64,000 nt of DNA from CAKZQX01 sp034435975 (GCA_034435975.1 DAOTWD010000103.1:48494-112493); one strand, 5' to 3'; numbered from the stretch's first letter, positions 24,881 through 34,313 are shown. Numbers and translations are program-made. Notes: generated by a model from the sequence alone, not told the origin.

Positions 24881-26293
24881 TCACACCCGCCGCAGCACAA
24901 AGGCACGGAAGCCCATCCCGGCCCGCTCAATCCAGTCTCCGTTCGCCTGCTCCTCGATCCGGTAGCCGAGCGAGCCGTCACCATAGACGCGCAGGTAGAT
25001 CAGCAGCGGCAGCTCGTCGGTGCCGGTGAGGGGCAGGTCACCGGCGTGTACTTCGTCGCGGTCGCCCAGCAGGCTGGCGGCATAGCAGCGCACCCGCTCG
25101 CGGCTAATGGCGCGGTACATCTGCTGCACGGCATACTCACGTGTAGCCTGGATTTCGGCAGCCGAGGGTTGCGGCGCGGTGACCGGTTCGGGCGTAAAAG
25201 GCACGGCGGCGCGGGTGGGTGGGGCCAGCGACTGCTCGTCGTATAGCTCCAGCGCAAACAGCGCCGTCAGCGGGGCGTAGTCGTCTGGCAGCGGCGAGGT
25301 GCCGCGCCCTGGCGCTTCGGTCAGCAAATGCTGCACTAGCGCGTACAACTGCCCGCTGGTGGTGCTGCTGGCGGTAAGCTGATGCTCGATGTTGCGCACC
25401 GCCGAGTCGACAAACTGGCTGTGCCGCAAGTCAATGCTGGTCAACAACTGGTCAAGCCGGGTAAAATGTTCGCGGATCTCGTCAATACTGCTGGTCAACA
25501 GCGCCACTGCCTCCTCGACGCTATCAACTTCGCCGTACATGCGCATCTGGCCCGCCAGCGCCTCAATCTGTGCCCTGTTCGCCAGGGTATTCAGTGCATC
25601 GAGAATGCCGGGGCGGAAGCGCGAAACATGATCGGTGGTACGCAACTGGTGGTAGGCGCTATCAACAATCTGGTTGCGGTAGTGGGTAAAGATCTGCTCC
25701 AGCACATCACGCGCCTGGAGTTGATCCAGCACGTGCTGGATATGTTCGCCAATGTTGTGTTGCAGCTCCTTCAGGCTCTGGAGCAGATAGCGTGTCTGGT
25801 AGTGCGCCTCGCGCAGCCGGACATAATCGCCCCGCTCCTGCCGCGCCGCCTGCAAGAGGTCGTGAATCGCGCAGATCATGCCGCGCAGACGGGGCGGCTC
25901 GTTGGCGGCCAGTTCGTGCAGCACGCTGAGCAGGCGGAAGGCATGTGCGGGCAGGGTGTAGGCCACCGTAAAATCGCTCTGGGTTTCGATCCGCAGCCAG
26001 CCACAGGTGGCGAGGTAGCGCAGCATGGCACTGGCCCGCGCCGCCAGCACGTCACTCTCATCATCTGCGGGCGCGTCCTGGTCACTCGTGATCTCGATAT
26101 CCGGCAGGTCAGCGGGCGTTTCAGCCAGAATATCCATCACCAGCGTCAGCGCCAGTTCACGCGAGAGCGGTTGCTGGTGGCGCTGCGTTTCGGTGAACAG
26201 ACGCAGCAGCACCGCCGCATACACGGGCGCACTCGGCGCGGCGAGCGGGTTGAAGAACGTGGTGGGGATACGGTCAAACAGATTTGGTGTCAC
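24881..26293 (-). CDS. jetA: Wadjet subunit JetA (kleisin-like, MukF analogue)
   Basis: This 470-residue protein starts at GTG 26293 (MTPNLFDRIP). Its layout fits JetA: an N-terminal winged-helix segment (LFDRIPTTFFNPLAAPSAP and a helical block to about 110), a long helical middle (about 150-330) and a C-terminal beta/helical domain with LLIYLRVYGDGSLGY and a basic end. In known complexes JetA is the kleisin that links JetC heads and binds JetB. It is on the same strand as jetBCD and separated from jetB by 5.9 kb containing three other genes, so it needs its own promoter or a long transcript. The family call rests on overall pattern and on the otherwise complete jetBCD set; it resembles the DUF5716/DUF3375-type JetA proteins. 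Confidence 0.78.
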   Translation of the reverse strand: MTPNLFDRIPTTFFNPLAAPSAPVYAAVLLRLFTETQRHQQPLSRELALTLVMDILAETPADLPDIEITSDQDAPADDESDVLAARASAMLRYLATCGWLRIETQSDFTVAYTLPAHAFRLLSVLHELAANEPPRLRGMICAIHDLLQAARQERGDYVRLREAHYQTRYLLQSLKELQHNIGEHIQHVLDQLQARDVLEQIFTHYRNQIVDSAYHQLRTTDHVSRFRPGILDALNTLANRAQIEALAGQMRMYGEVDSVEEAVALLTSSIDEIREHFTRLDQLLTSIDLRHSQFVDSAVRNIEHQLTASSTTSGQLYALVQHLLTEAPGRGTSPLPDDYAPLTALFALELYDEQSLAPPTRAAVPFTPEPVTAPQPSAAEIQATREYAVQQMYRAISRERVRCYAASLLGDRDEVHAGDLPLTGTDELPLLIYLRVYGDGSLGYRIEEQANGDWIERAGMGFRAFVLRRV

Positions 26294-26700
26294 GGGCGCT
26301 CACGATCCAGGCGATTCCGGTGGTTGTATTGTACCATGATCGCGGGGGTGTCTTCAGGCTGAATAGTATCCCAGGTGTAGTGCTGTTATGGGCACTGATT
26401 ATCAAGCCTGATTACAACCCGATGGCGGGTATGGTCGGGCATCAGGTTGCAATGCGGGCGATTGTCGAGCAATGGCTCGCGTTGCCGGACATGTCCCCAC
26501 AACGTAGCCCAATACCGAACAGGGCGTCAGGACGACCCTGGTGATCGCCCGCATCACCCTCCAATGTGGGCATCAGTGTTGCGGGCACCCACAAGGGATG
26601 CCCCTACAAACGATAATTCATATTCATTGATCGCTCGCACCGCAACCTCACGGGCAACCAGCGGTCGCGTTTGACTTCAGGCACGCGATATATGGGCCAT
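26294..26700. other. Divergent intergenic region with repeat-like sequence
   Basis: No gene is supported between jetA and the prenyl synthase. At 26579-26609 GCGGGCACCCACAAGGGATG followed by CCCCTAC resembles a widely dispersed bacterial intergenic repeat. A jetA promoter could not be identified with confidence. Confidence 0.45.
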
Positions 26701-26702
26701 AG

Positions 26703-26731
26703 TTGACATACCCTGCAAGTTAGGGTATCTT
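26703..26731 (+). promoter_or_regulatory. Promoter of the prenyl diphosphate synthase gene with inverted repeat
   Basis: TTGACA (26703-26708), 17-base spacer, TATCTT (26726-26731). The spacer contains ATACCCT (26708-26714) and AGGGTAT (26722-26728), a perfect 7-bp inverted repeat, followed by ACCCTAT, a third half-site. This looks like an operator over the promoter. Confidence 0.6.
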
Positions 26732-26791
26732 ACCCTATATCCCATAATCCACTGCACCCAGGCATCATCCATCACATCAAGTAGTCTGACT

Positions 26792-27748
26792 ATGAAACAT
26801 TTAGATCTGCCCGCAATACTACTCGCTGATCTACAACAGGTTGACCGGGTAATATTGGAGCGCTTACAATCAAAAGCTGCAGTTATCTCTGTAGCCGGGA
26901 AACACCTGCTTAGCTCAGGCGGTAAGCGGTTGCGTGCGGCTTTAGTGCTCCTGGCAGCCCGGCTTGGCACCTACGAACTGAAGCGTGTCTTGCATGCGGC
27001 AACTGCGGTCGAGGTGATTCATGCCGCCTCGCTCGTCCATGATGACCTGGTAGACGAGGCTGAACGGCGGCGGGGAGTGGCGACAGTCCATAGTCACTGG
27101 GATCATGGTGTCGCGCTGATGGTGGGCGATTACCTGTTTGCAGTGGCTGCAGGTGAAATGGCCCTGGCACCCGATCCACGCATTATTACCTATTTCTCAC
27201 ACGCTGTGATGACGATTTGTGAAGGCGAATTGTCTCCAGTAACCCATGTGACACCTCTAGAGACAGCGCTGGAACAATACTATTACAAAATTGGTTGCAA
27301 AACAGCGGCGCTGTTCGCAGCGGCGACCAAAGCTGGGATGACCAGTGGTGGGGGGTCCCAGGAGCAGATAGATATTCTGGGCCGGTTTGGATACGATCTG
27401 GGTCTGGCTTTTCAAATCGTCGATGATATTCTGGATTTTACCGGCGATGAGGCGCTGCTGGGCAAACCTGCCGGGAGTGACCTGCGCCAGGGAACCATTA
27501 CCCTACCTCTGATCTATGCCGTTCAAGCTGGTGGCGGCGAAAAGCTGGCCGCAGTGATTGACTCACGCGACCCGACCGAACTGGACTGGGCCGTGGCCGA
27601 AGTTCAGCGCCTGGGTATTGATCAATCCCAGGCGGATGCCCGCAAGTTCGTTGATCGGGCACTGGGGTACCTCGAAATATTTCCCGACAGCCCTACTTTG
27701 CAGACAATGATCGACATTGCTGAGTTTGTGCTGGAGCGCGAGCAGTAA
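26792..27748 (+). CDS. Polyprenyl (trans-isoprenyl) diphosphate synthase
   Basis: This 318-residue protein is a typical long-chain trans-prenyltransferase (HepT/IspB-like). It condenses isopentenyl diphosphate onto an allylic diphosphate to make the side chain of quinones or the carotenoid/undecaprenol precursors. The first aspartate-rich motif is DDLVDE (about 84-89), with RRRG after it. The second is FQIVDDILD (about 208-216), followed by GKPAGSDLRQG. GGKRLRAALVLL near residue 45 is the substrate Lys/Arg block. It acts in the cytoplasm at the membrane. The gene stands alone behind the TTGACA promoter, converging with the ABC operon. Chain length cannot be read safely from sequence. Confidence 0.92.
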   Translation: MKHLDLPAILLADLQQVDRVILERLQSKAAVISVAGKHLLSSGGKRLRAALVLLAARLGTYELKRVLHAATAVEVIHAASLVHDDLVDEAERRRGVATVHSHWDHGVALMVGDYLFAVAAGEMALAPDPRIITYFSHAVMTICEGELSPVTHVTPLETALEQYYYKIGCKTAALFAAATKAGMTSGGGSQEQIDILGRFGYDLGLAFQIVDDILDFTGDEALLGKPAGSDLRQGTITLPLIYAVQAGGGEKLAAVIDSRDPTELDWAVAEVQRLGIDQSQADARKFVDRALGYLEIFPDSPTLQTMIDIAEFVLEREQ

Positions 27749-27766
27749 TGTGGGATCTGATTGCCA

Positions 27767-28786
27767 CTAGAACGATGGAGGTGGTAACACGCGCCACCAG
27801 TCACGTGTGAGCCAGATACCACCAATCAACAGAGCCAGCAAAACCGCAAACGTCACATCACTCCATCGCAGAGTCCAGCGGTGGCGCGGCAGCACCAGAT
27901 GCGTACTGATCCAGTATAGAGCCACGGTCAGCATAAGATAGAACACGATTGTGGCGCGGTAAATCGGCAAAACGAGCGGCCCATTCGGGCCATAATGCAC
28001 CACCCCCGCTGCAAACTGGTTGAAGAGTGGTAGCCCGAATATATCTCCCCCAAAGAAAAAATCGGTACCCGTGGCCGGTGTGACCGTGACAATCGATAGG
28101 AGCGCACTGAACGGGTTGAGATAGATCAGTTCGGGTGGCACGGGTTGCCAGATCGGGCCACTCACGTAGTTCCACAAACTGCCAGCCATCATAGTACTGC
28201 CAATCAAAACCAGGATCGTAGAATAGCTCATCACCGTCGCCTGGGAGGTGCGCCGTAGCAGCGAGGAACAAAACAGGCCGATTGTGCCGAAGGTGATAGC
28301 CGTGATCAGCAGCAGCACGAACAGTTTGAGCAGATCCCAGGGCGCGATCCCACCAAACATCAGTACCACGCTAAAGACCGGAACCGCCGCAAAGATCAAT
28401 AAAAAGATATAGCTCAAGGCGGCCACGAGTTTGCCCCATAAAATGCTGGCAGGGCGTAGTGGCGTTGCCAGCAGCATCTCATAGGTAAGTTGCTCACGTT
28501 CGCTACTGATCGCCCCGCTGGTCATAGCTGGTGCCAGAAAGACGATCAAGAATATTTCGCACAGCGCCAACCCACTGAAAAGCCCCTGACCGACCTGGAA
28601 GCTTAACATCGAGCCACCAAACAACGCCTGGCGCAGCATCAGGTGATACATCCCATAGCCTGCCGCGACCAGCGCTATTAGAAAGATGGTCAGTATCGCA
28701 TAGGGGCGTATGCCTCGCATACGTATCCGTAGCTCCTTGATCACAATCGGATTGGGTTGGAAGGAGATACCTGGCACGTTTTTCAT
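27767..28786 (-). CDS. ABC-2-type transporter permease
   Basis: This 339-residue membrane protein has about six to seven hydrophobic helices and the ABC-2 layout: an N-terminal cytoplasmic stretch with PNPIVIKELRIRMRG, helix 1 (about 30-50), and TSGAISSEREQLTYEMLLATP between helices 2 and 3 (split: TSGAISSERE then QLTYEMLLATPL), a motif common in NatB/YhaP-type permeases. Its start overlaps the stop of the upstream ATPase gene (28783-28786, ATGA), so the two are coupled and form one exporter. A large membrane protein is encoded just before them on the same strand. Substrate is unknown. It converges on the prenyl synthase with an 18-base gap. Confidence 0.87.
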   Translation of the reverse strand: MKNVPGISFQPNPIVIKELRIRMRGIRPYAILTIFLIALVAAGYGMYHLMLRQALFGGSMLSFQVGQGLFSGLALCEIFLIVFLAPAMTSGAISSEREQLTYEMLLATPLRPASILWGKLVAALSYIFLLIFAAVPVFSVVLMFGGIAPWDLLKLFVLLLITAITFGTIGLFCSSLLRRTSQATVMSYSTILVLIGSTMMAGSLWNYVSGPIWQPVPPELIYLNPFSALLSIVTVTPATGTDFFFGGDIFGLPLFNQFAAGVVHYGPNGPLVLPIYRATIVFYLMLTVALYWISTHLVLPRHRWTLRWSDVTFAVLLALLIGGIWLTRDWWRVLPPPSF

Positions 28787-29745
28787 GACATCACCTCTGT
28801 GAGCCGCAAGAACAAATTTTCCAGATTTTCTGACTGCGCGTGATACTCACTGACCAGAATACCCGAGGTGACCAGATAGGTCAGGAGTGCCGCCTGGTTC
28901 TGCTCAGTAGCGTTTATAAGCTCTACCTGCAATACTCGCCCGTCACTGCTATCTTGACGAACCTCGGCAATGCCGGGTAGACCGCTATCTGCCGGGATGT
29001 TCTGCAGTATGTCCACCGCTTGCTCGACCGCACCGAGTACCCGAATGTGTAGATGGCTCCGAGCCTGCAACTGCTGTCGCACGGCATCGACGTTGCCACT
29101 GACGATCATCTGTCCACAATCAATAATGCCAATTTCCGTACAAACCTCTGCCAACTCACTCAAAATGTGCGAGCTGAGTACGATAGTTTTGCCCATCTCG
29201 CGTAATGTGCGCAACAATTCGCGGAGTTCGACCCGGGCCCGTGGATCAAGGCCACTGGCTGGTTCGTCCAGTAACAATATCGGCGGATCGTGAACCAGAG
29301 CATGCGCCAGGCACAGGCGTTGCTGCATCCCCCGCGAGAGGCTCTGCACAAAATCATTGCGTCGGGAAGTGAGATCGACCAGATCGAGCAACTGCTCGAC
29401 CGTCGTGCGTCGCCGCACATGATCGAGACCATAGCAGCGGGCAAAAAAATCGAGGTATTCCCACACGCGCAAGTCATCATACACACCAAAGAAGTCGGGC
29501 ATATAACCAACCAGCCGTTGCGCCTCAACCCCACTGGCGCTCAACTTCTCGCCCAACAAACGAATCTCGCCGCTGCTCGGCTCCAGCAGGCCGGCCAGCA
29601 ACCGGAGCGTTGTTGTTTTACCGGCCCCATTCGGCCCGATAAACCCATAGATGCTACCCTGGGCAACCGACAGGTTCAAGTTCGTCAGTGCCATCGTCTT
29701 TCCGTAGCGCCGGGTCAAATTCGTGGTTGCAATTGCATTTGTCAT
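28783..29745 (-). CDS. ABC transporter ATP-binding protein
   Basis: This 320-residue ATPase of the CcmA/NatA type has GPNGAGKTTTL (about 38-48), the Q-loop at MPDFFGVYDDL, signature LSRGMQQRL (about 138), ILLLDEPASGLDP (about 155-167) and the switch His in SSHILSE. The C-terminal ~90 residues form the regulatory domain typical of exporter ATPases. It drives the permease encoded directly downstream with a 4-base overlap. About 110 bases separate it from the large membrane protein gene upstream, consistent with one transcription unit. Motifs are complete. Confidence 0.93.
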   Translation of the reverse strand: MTNAIATTNLTRRYGKTMALTNLNLSVAQGSIYGFIGPNGAGKTTTLRLLAGLLEPSSGEIRLLGEKLSASGVEAQRLVGYMPDFFGVYDDLRVWEYLDFFARCYGLDHVRRRTTVEQLLDLVDLTSRRNDFVQSLSRGMQQRLCLAHALVHDPPILLLDEPASGLDPRARVELRELLRTLREMGKTIVLSSHILSELAEVCTEIGIIDCGQMIVSGNVDAVRQQLQARSHLHIRVLGAVEQAVDILQNIPADSGLPGIAEVRQDSSDGRVLQVELINATEQNQAALLTYLVTSGILVSEYHAQSENLENLFLRLTEVMS

Positions 29746-29838
29746 CTCTTGTGCATCCCTGGTATGCCTGTGCTCGCAATATATCCCTTGCCGGTGGTTC
29801 TGTTTGTCTTTCTGACCTTCAGGCCTGCCTATCAGCCG

Positions 29839-32355
29839 TCAATCTGATACATCCCCTCCAGGCATCATGCCCGTGAGCGTCGCGTCGATGGTCATACAAC
29901 CAGGCATATCTTGAAAGGACAGTTGTCCACTGATCTGCAAGCGTATTTCCCCTCGGTTATTCACAAAACGTGCCGGGTCAGCAATCGGAAACGAGGGGGA
30001 CTGCACTGTCTGGGCAACCCACTCACCGCTACTCCAGTCAAATAGCTCTACTGTCGCATCGATCGGCCAGACATTATCAGCCAGCGGTAGCAACGACAAC
30101 GCTTCGACTTCCAACCTGATCATCTCAGGCGGCAGGCGCAGGGTCATAATGACCGGTGGGCCAGACAGTATAAACCCCAACCCATGAAAGCCCACACACT
30201 TCTGCTCGTCATTGGCTTGAATCTGCCGATCGAACCACCCCTGGTTGAGGGTAATCCGTTGCCCGGCCACGTGCAGTGGTGGATGCAACGTGATCAGCGT
30301 TAACTGCTGCCGCGCCACTCGCCGATCCGGGACATCAATCCCCAGCAGTGCCTGATCTGTCCATGCCAGTAACATCGGGCGTGTCGGACGCGGTATCGGG
30401 CCATAGGAGTAGATCGCATCCAGCAACGCGGAGCGAAGTTGCACCGTGGGGGTGACTGGTGATGTACCCGGGCGACCGGCGAAGCTACTCTCATCACCAT
30501 AGATAAGATAACTGAGCGGCATCCCCGGCATGGCTCGCTGCTGCGTCTGTTCTGGTATCAGTTCAGCGCTCTGTTGTGCGCCAGGTTGGAGTGTCCCCAG
30601 GTGAACCACCGTATCGCCCTGTACCAGAACCACATCATACACAACCTGATCACTCTCGTTCTGTACCAGAGCCTGCAAGATGTCATCGGTCAGCACAAGC
30701 CGGGCGGTGATGCCATGGTATGGCTGGAGTTCATCGCCCAGCACGGCGCGCATCGACCATTGCGTTACCTCCATAGTAGCGGCAGCGATATGCCCTGACG
30801 GAGTAAGAGTTGATCCTGACTGAAAAAACAGCCCGTTCTGATGGCCCGTTCCGGTATCCCATGGGCCATGCAACGAAATAGGCCGTAGGGGAACAGGACG
30901 TGCGGTCTCCAGCGTGTAGGTACGGCGATCAGGTGAGAAAAGGCCAACAAACGAGCGTACACGTGCTATATGCGGCACATCCTGCCCCTGCCGGTACAGT
31001 GGTTCCACCAGCGTAATCTGGTTGAGTACCACATCGCCGCCGCGTTGGGCATAGCCTACACCATAGGCAATCGCAGCAAAAATCACCGTTAACGTCGGCA
31101 CAATGATCCATCCCCATGCCTGCCGATCCAGCATGCGCAGTAAAAAATAGGTACCGGGGCCAACGAGAACGATATAGGTGAGCAGCAATATGCCCAACAT
31201 CTGCAAGGATGGTAACTCGAGCGCGGGCAACCGCGTTAGTACGGTCGCAATGTTACTCTCGGTATAGGCATCAACCGTTGAACTATGTGGCCCGAATCCG
31301 GCTGGCAAAGTTTGCCGCTGGTGTACCAGCATGACCCAGAAGGCTGGCTCCTGTTGCCAGGCGATCAATTCCGGGGTAGGAATGGCCGCCCCGAAAAACG
31401 TAACATACCCTCGGCCACAGCCTTGCTCAATTAGGAATGGGGAGTTGTCATTGCGGGTAAGCAGGATATGCGCTTCAGGTGTAGCCGGTTCAACCCGTGC
31501 CAGGGTAATCTGCCCTGCATCGGCATTGATCGCTGGCAGTTCAGCTACAGCCACCTGCTCCAGACCGGATACCCGTACGGGCTGTAACGTTGTTGGTAAT
31601 CCGGCCAGTACCCGTTGTGCACCTGGCCCGCCGGCAATAAGCAACTGCCCTCCCCGCAAAACCCAGGCCTCCAGGGCAGCACGTTGTGCATCACGTAATT
31701 CCAGCGTGGCAACATCGTTTAGAATCAGGGTATCAAACATAGATAACCCCTCAAACCGATCTGGAATATCCTGTAACCCGACATCAACACTGACGATATG
31801 TTTTTCACTGGTCAGTCGTTCAGGAAAAGGGATACGCAATGTTGCACCGCTGATCACTGCAATCATATGCGCATCAGCCGCATGAGGAATTAACGTTAGT
31901 TGTTGTTGTGCCAGAACCGTTGTTTGATCGGTACTGGCTGTGTCATGGGGTACCAGTTGCACCGTTAAATGCCGTGTGAAGTTGGGGATGAATGCATATA
32001 TGGTGATGGACTTGCGGGCACCATGGGGCAGATCCAACGGTGCGGCGAACATCACCCCACCTTGCCCATGCACCCGCACTTCTGTCAGCATATCGGCGTG
32101 CGAGTTTTGAACCGTAACATAGACAGGTAGCCAGTGACCGATGCGATAGACACCATCATAGGCTACCCTGGCGTCCAGGATGACATCAGTAGCTGGTTGT
32201 TGCGTAAGAATGCGATCAGATGTGCCCTCGGCAGAGCCGCGAAGATGACGTGCCGCAAGCGGGTCTGGATTGAGAACAATAATGCCTGGCAGGATAAACC
32301 ATAGCAGAAACCTGGATAGCAGGAACCCATCGCTACGCCGCAGATACTGAATCAT
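29839..32355 (-). CDS. Large membrane-anchored protein associated with ABC-2 exporter
   Basis: ATG 32355 is preferred because GAGGGG lies just upstream; a TTG at 32376 adds seven residues. The 838-residue protein has an N-terminal signal/membrane helix, a beta-rich extracytoplasmic region (about 50-370) with an ALEAWVLRGGQLLIAGG block that resembles glutamine-amidotransferase-like folds, two or more membrane helices in the middle (about 385-445), and a second extracytoplasmic beta-rich part with YNLI-type lectin/adhesin-like strands. Such proteins are often encoded with ABC-2 exporters in Chloroflexota and other bacteria and may assist assembly or polysaccharide/protein export. I cannot name a defined family. 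Gene order on the minus strand is this gene, ATPase, permease. Confidence 0.7.
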   Translation of the reverse strand: MIQYLRRSDGFLLSRFLLWFILPGIIVLNPDPLAARHLRGSAEGTSDRILTQQPATDVILDARVAYDGVYRIGHWLPVYVTVQNSHADMLTEVRVHGQGGVMFAAPLDLPHGARKSITIYAFIPNFTRHLTVQLVPHDTASTDQTTVLAQQQLTLIPHAADAHMIAVISGATLRIPFPERLTSEKHIVSVDVGLQDIPDRFEGLSMFDTLILNDVATLELRDAQRAALEAWVLRGGQLLIAGGPGAQRVLAGLPTTLQPVRVSGLEQVAVAELPAINADAGQITLARVEPATPEAHILLTRNDNSPFLIEQGCGRGYVTFFGAAIPTPELIAWQQEPAFWVMLVHQRQTLPAGFGPHSSTVDAYTESNIATVLTRLPALELPSLQMLGILLLTYIVLVGPGTYFLLRMLDRQAWGWIIVPTLTVIFAAIAYGVGYAQRGGDVVLNQITLVEPLYRQGQDVPHIARVRSFVGLFSPDRRTYTLETARPVPLRPISLHGPWDTGTGHQNGLFFQSGSTLTPSGHIAAATMEVTQWSMRAVLGDELQPYHGITARLVLTDDILQALVQNESDQVVYDVVLVQGDTVVHLGTLQPGAQQSAELIPEQTQQRAMPGMPLSYLIYGDESSFAGRPGTSPVTPTVQLRSALLDAIYSYGPIPRPTRPMLLAWTDQALLGIDVPDRRVARQQLTLITLHPPLHVAGQRITLNQGWFDRQIQANDEQKCVGFHGLGFILSGPPVIMTLRLPPEMIRLEVEALSLLPLADNVWPIDATVELFDWSSGEWVAQTVQSPSFPIADPARFVNNRGEIRLQISGQLSFQDMPGCMTIDATLTGMMPGGDVSD

Positions 32356-32582
32356 AGCCCCTCTGACCCTATACAAAAAAGTATTCTTGCGCTAGATAAC
32401 AGGAATGACGCGGTTGCCTTGCCAGACGGTCTTTATTACTACAGTTGATCTCGACGTATGATCCGCTTCCGTCGGCATAAACGCCTCGGCTCGTGGTGGC
32501 GAAGGCCACCTGCGTGGCCTGTTTAGCCCGCGAAGGCAGGCCTTGCACCGCTAGCCGAGAGCTTCAGCCTGGCAGGGAAGCT

Positions 32583-32700
32583 AGTGGTTGACCACCGTGA
32601 TGGTGATGGATCCATCAGAACGACATTCGCCGTTGATCCGGCGTCAGAAACGACAAAAGTCGTTCTGACATACTCCGCATATTCAATGTGGTTGACCACT
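32583..32700 (+). repeat. 118-bp element with GTGGTTGACCAC ends, copy 1
   Basis: The ends are AGTGGTTGACCAC (32583-32595) and GTGGTTGACCACT (32688-32700); each end is itself near-palindromic. The centre has GGCGTCAGAAACGACAAA, also found in copy 2 at 49634-49747, which is inverted. No coding capacity. Confidence 0.75.
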
Positions 32701-33055
32701 GGATGCTCAACGCAGGCACGCAGCGGAAGCAGACCCGGGCATACAATACCGCAGTCCTGTACATAAGACGACGCAGGTGCCGGAGAAGTTCCTACCCGGC
32801 AAGGTTAGTACTTCGCCGCTGCCTCGCATGCATGTAGGTAAAACGACGCAGATACTGGAGAAGTTCCTACTCTTCTTCTATGAGTATAACCGGGGCAATG
32901 CAGGTGACAGAATGATAGCCATATGAGAGCCAGATGATGCAGTTGTAGACTGCCAGACCACCAGAAAAGGGAACCCCCTTTCTGGTGGTGTACATTCAAG
33001 TACTCTGTTAGATTACAGACATGACAACTCTTACCCAACAATCCTGCATGGATTG

Positions 33056-33127
33056 CACTGGCTGAAAAGGGGGTGAATGAGGAGCTTTGCCCCTCCTATT
33101 CTTCGCTGACCGCCGCACAGCAGCAGT
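33056..33127 (+). repeat. About 70-bp dispersed repeat, copy 1
   Basis: CTGAAAAGGGGG, GAGGAGCTTTGCCCCTCCTA and TTCTTCGCTGACCGCCGC are shared, with substitutions, with the reverse complement of 59478-59560. Confidence 0.6.
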
Positions 33128-33817
33128 CAGAATCAGACAGGCTCTCAAGAACGGGTGCCCAGGCTTTCGCCTGGATAGCGCTCCGTCAAGGCTGAAGCCT
33201 GGACGCCAATATACATAAGAAGCCGGGCTGATCCAGGACAAAGTACGGACATCTCTATGGGGGGTACAATGCGCATATCTTGTCAACAGGCATCACTCTC
33301 GGCGACAGACACGTCGCCGTTGATCGGTATGTACCACAACTCGGGCTTCCACCTGTTGAACCTGATCTATACATTTAAAAGCGATAAAAGCGAGCAGTAG
33401 CAGACATAGAAATAAAGTTGTCATAAACATAGCCGGCTTCCTTTCAAGTATTCATGCCCAGAAGCGATGTTCCCTTCTAGTTATAGTATAATAAATTCTA
33501 GCGATCTCGTCCATAGCCGAAAAGTCCCCCGATCATATAGGTCATCGGAGATACTGTGGTCAGCGTCGCAAACCGGAGACCAGATGGTTCGCTGACCCTG
33601 GGTGCAACACCGGTGCCATCCAGCAGTTCTACCGATATGTATGTATGAACGATGCAGCAGGCTTGCTGTACACTGCCTGTACTGGAGAGTGAAGATGGGA
33701 GCCAGTACGCTGTGTCGCTCTGTCTACACTGGCATCCTGGCACTTCACAGGTGCCACGCACATAGGATTGCGCTCTACTCATCAAGCTGATAAAGAAATG
33801 AAATTGTTGACAAAGGT

Positions 33818-33846
33818 TTGCAAAAGCATGCTGGAAATGCTATACT
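33818..33846 (+). promoter_or_regulatory. Probable promoter of the nusA operon
   Basis: TTGCAA (33818-33823), 17-base spacer, TATACT (33841-33846). Predicted transcript start is near 33853. It lies about 510 bases before the nusA start with no gene between. The TTGCAA/N17 arrangement is repeated at 61324 and 61444. Confidence 0.6.
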
Positions 33847-33866
33847 GATATGCGGGTATGGGTCAT

Positions 33867-33919
33867 CGATGCCTGAAGAGTACCTACCGTGGTGAGCAAT
33901 TCAGGCATATCGGTTTTTT
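33867..33919 (+). terminator. Early terminator/attenuator in the nusA leader
   Basis: Arms ATGCCTGAA (33869-33877) and TTCAGGCAT (33900-33908) pair perfectly around a 22-base loop, followed by six T (33914-33919). It is about 15 bases after the predicted start, so most transcripts could stop here unless read through. Confidence 0.6.
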
Positions 33920-34313
33920 CCATAGGCAGAATATGCCTCTTGATGTATGGTTAGTTGAATGACAATGCAGCAATCAATATTGTGCATCGGGGTCTCCAGT
34001 ATCTCAGATTTTCGTTTTATGAGACTGGGGCGATAGTCTCTGAAGCCCAGGTGCTCTCGCCCTGGGAGCCGTCACTTGAATGACGTCACAGCAATTTGAA
34101 ACTCGCTCCTGGTTATGCGCAACCCGGTTACAGGCAAGCGTGCGCGTGACGGATGCGATGGATAGCGGTAAGACCACCCTCGGGCGGGTACGGAATAGTC
34201 CAGTCATGAAAAATGGTTATGTTCATGCCCGTGTATTCTGGATGATAGAGCAAAAAGAGTAATGTTACTCTCCGTACCTCAAATGAGGGCATTATTTGTG
34301 ATGTACGTTCTGT
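33920..34313 (+). other. Structured untranslated leader upstream of nusA
   Basis: No gene is supported. Possible stems are CCAGTATCTCA with TGAGACTGG (near 33992-34027) and CCCAGG with CCTGGG (near 34047-34068). No known riboswitch consensus (TPP, cobalamin, glycine, purine, SAM) was recognised. Confidence 0.4.

Larger units (their letters stand above)
32356..33806. other. Repeat-rich intergenic region, no gene supported
   Basis: About 1.4 kb without a convincing gene. It holds: a hairpin-rich tract near 32495-32560 (GTGGCGAAGGCCACC, then GCCCGCGAAGGCAGGCC); a 118-base inverted-repeat element (32583-32700); two direct repeats with GACGCAG and GGAGAAGTTCCTAC (near 32768 and 32842); an element shared with 59478-59560 (33056-33127); and near 33140-33215 a tract alternating CCAGGCTTTCGCCTGG and AAGGCTGAAGCCTGG. 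Short open frames on both strands lack ribosome sites. This looks like a collecting site for small mobile repeats. Confidence 0.6.

Noticed and set aside
25382..26362. 326-codon plus-strand frame opposite jetA
   Set aside because: Mirrors jetA; no ribosome site and no family signature.
34000..34260. nusA leader considered as RNase P RNA, 6S RNA, tmRNA or a known riboswitch
   Set aside because: None of the conserved blocks of these RNAs is present; only simple stems are seen.
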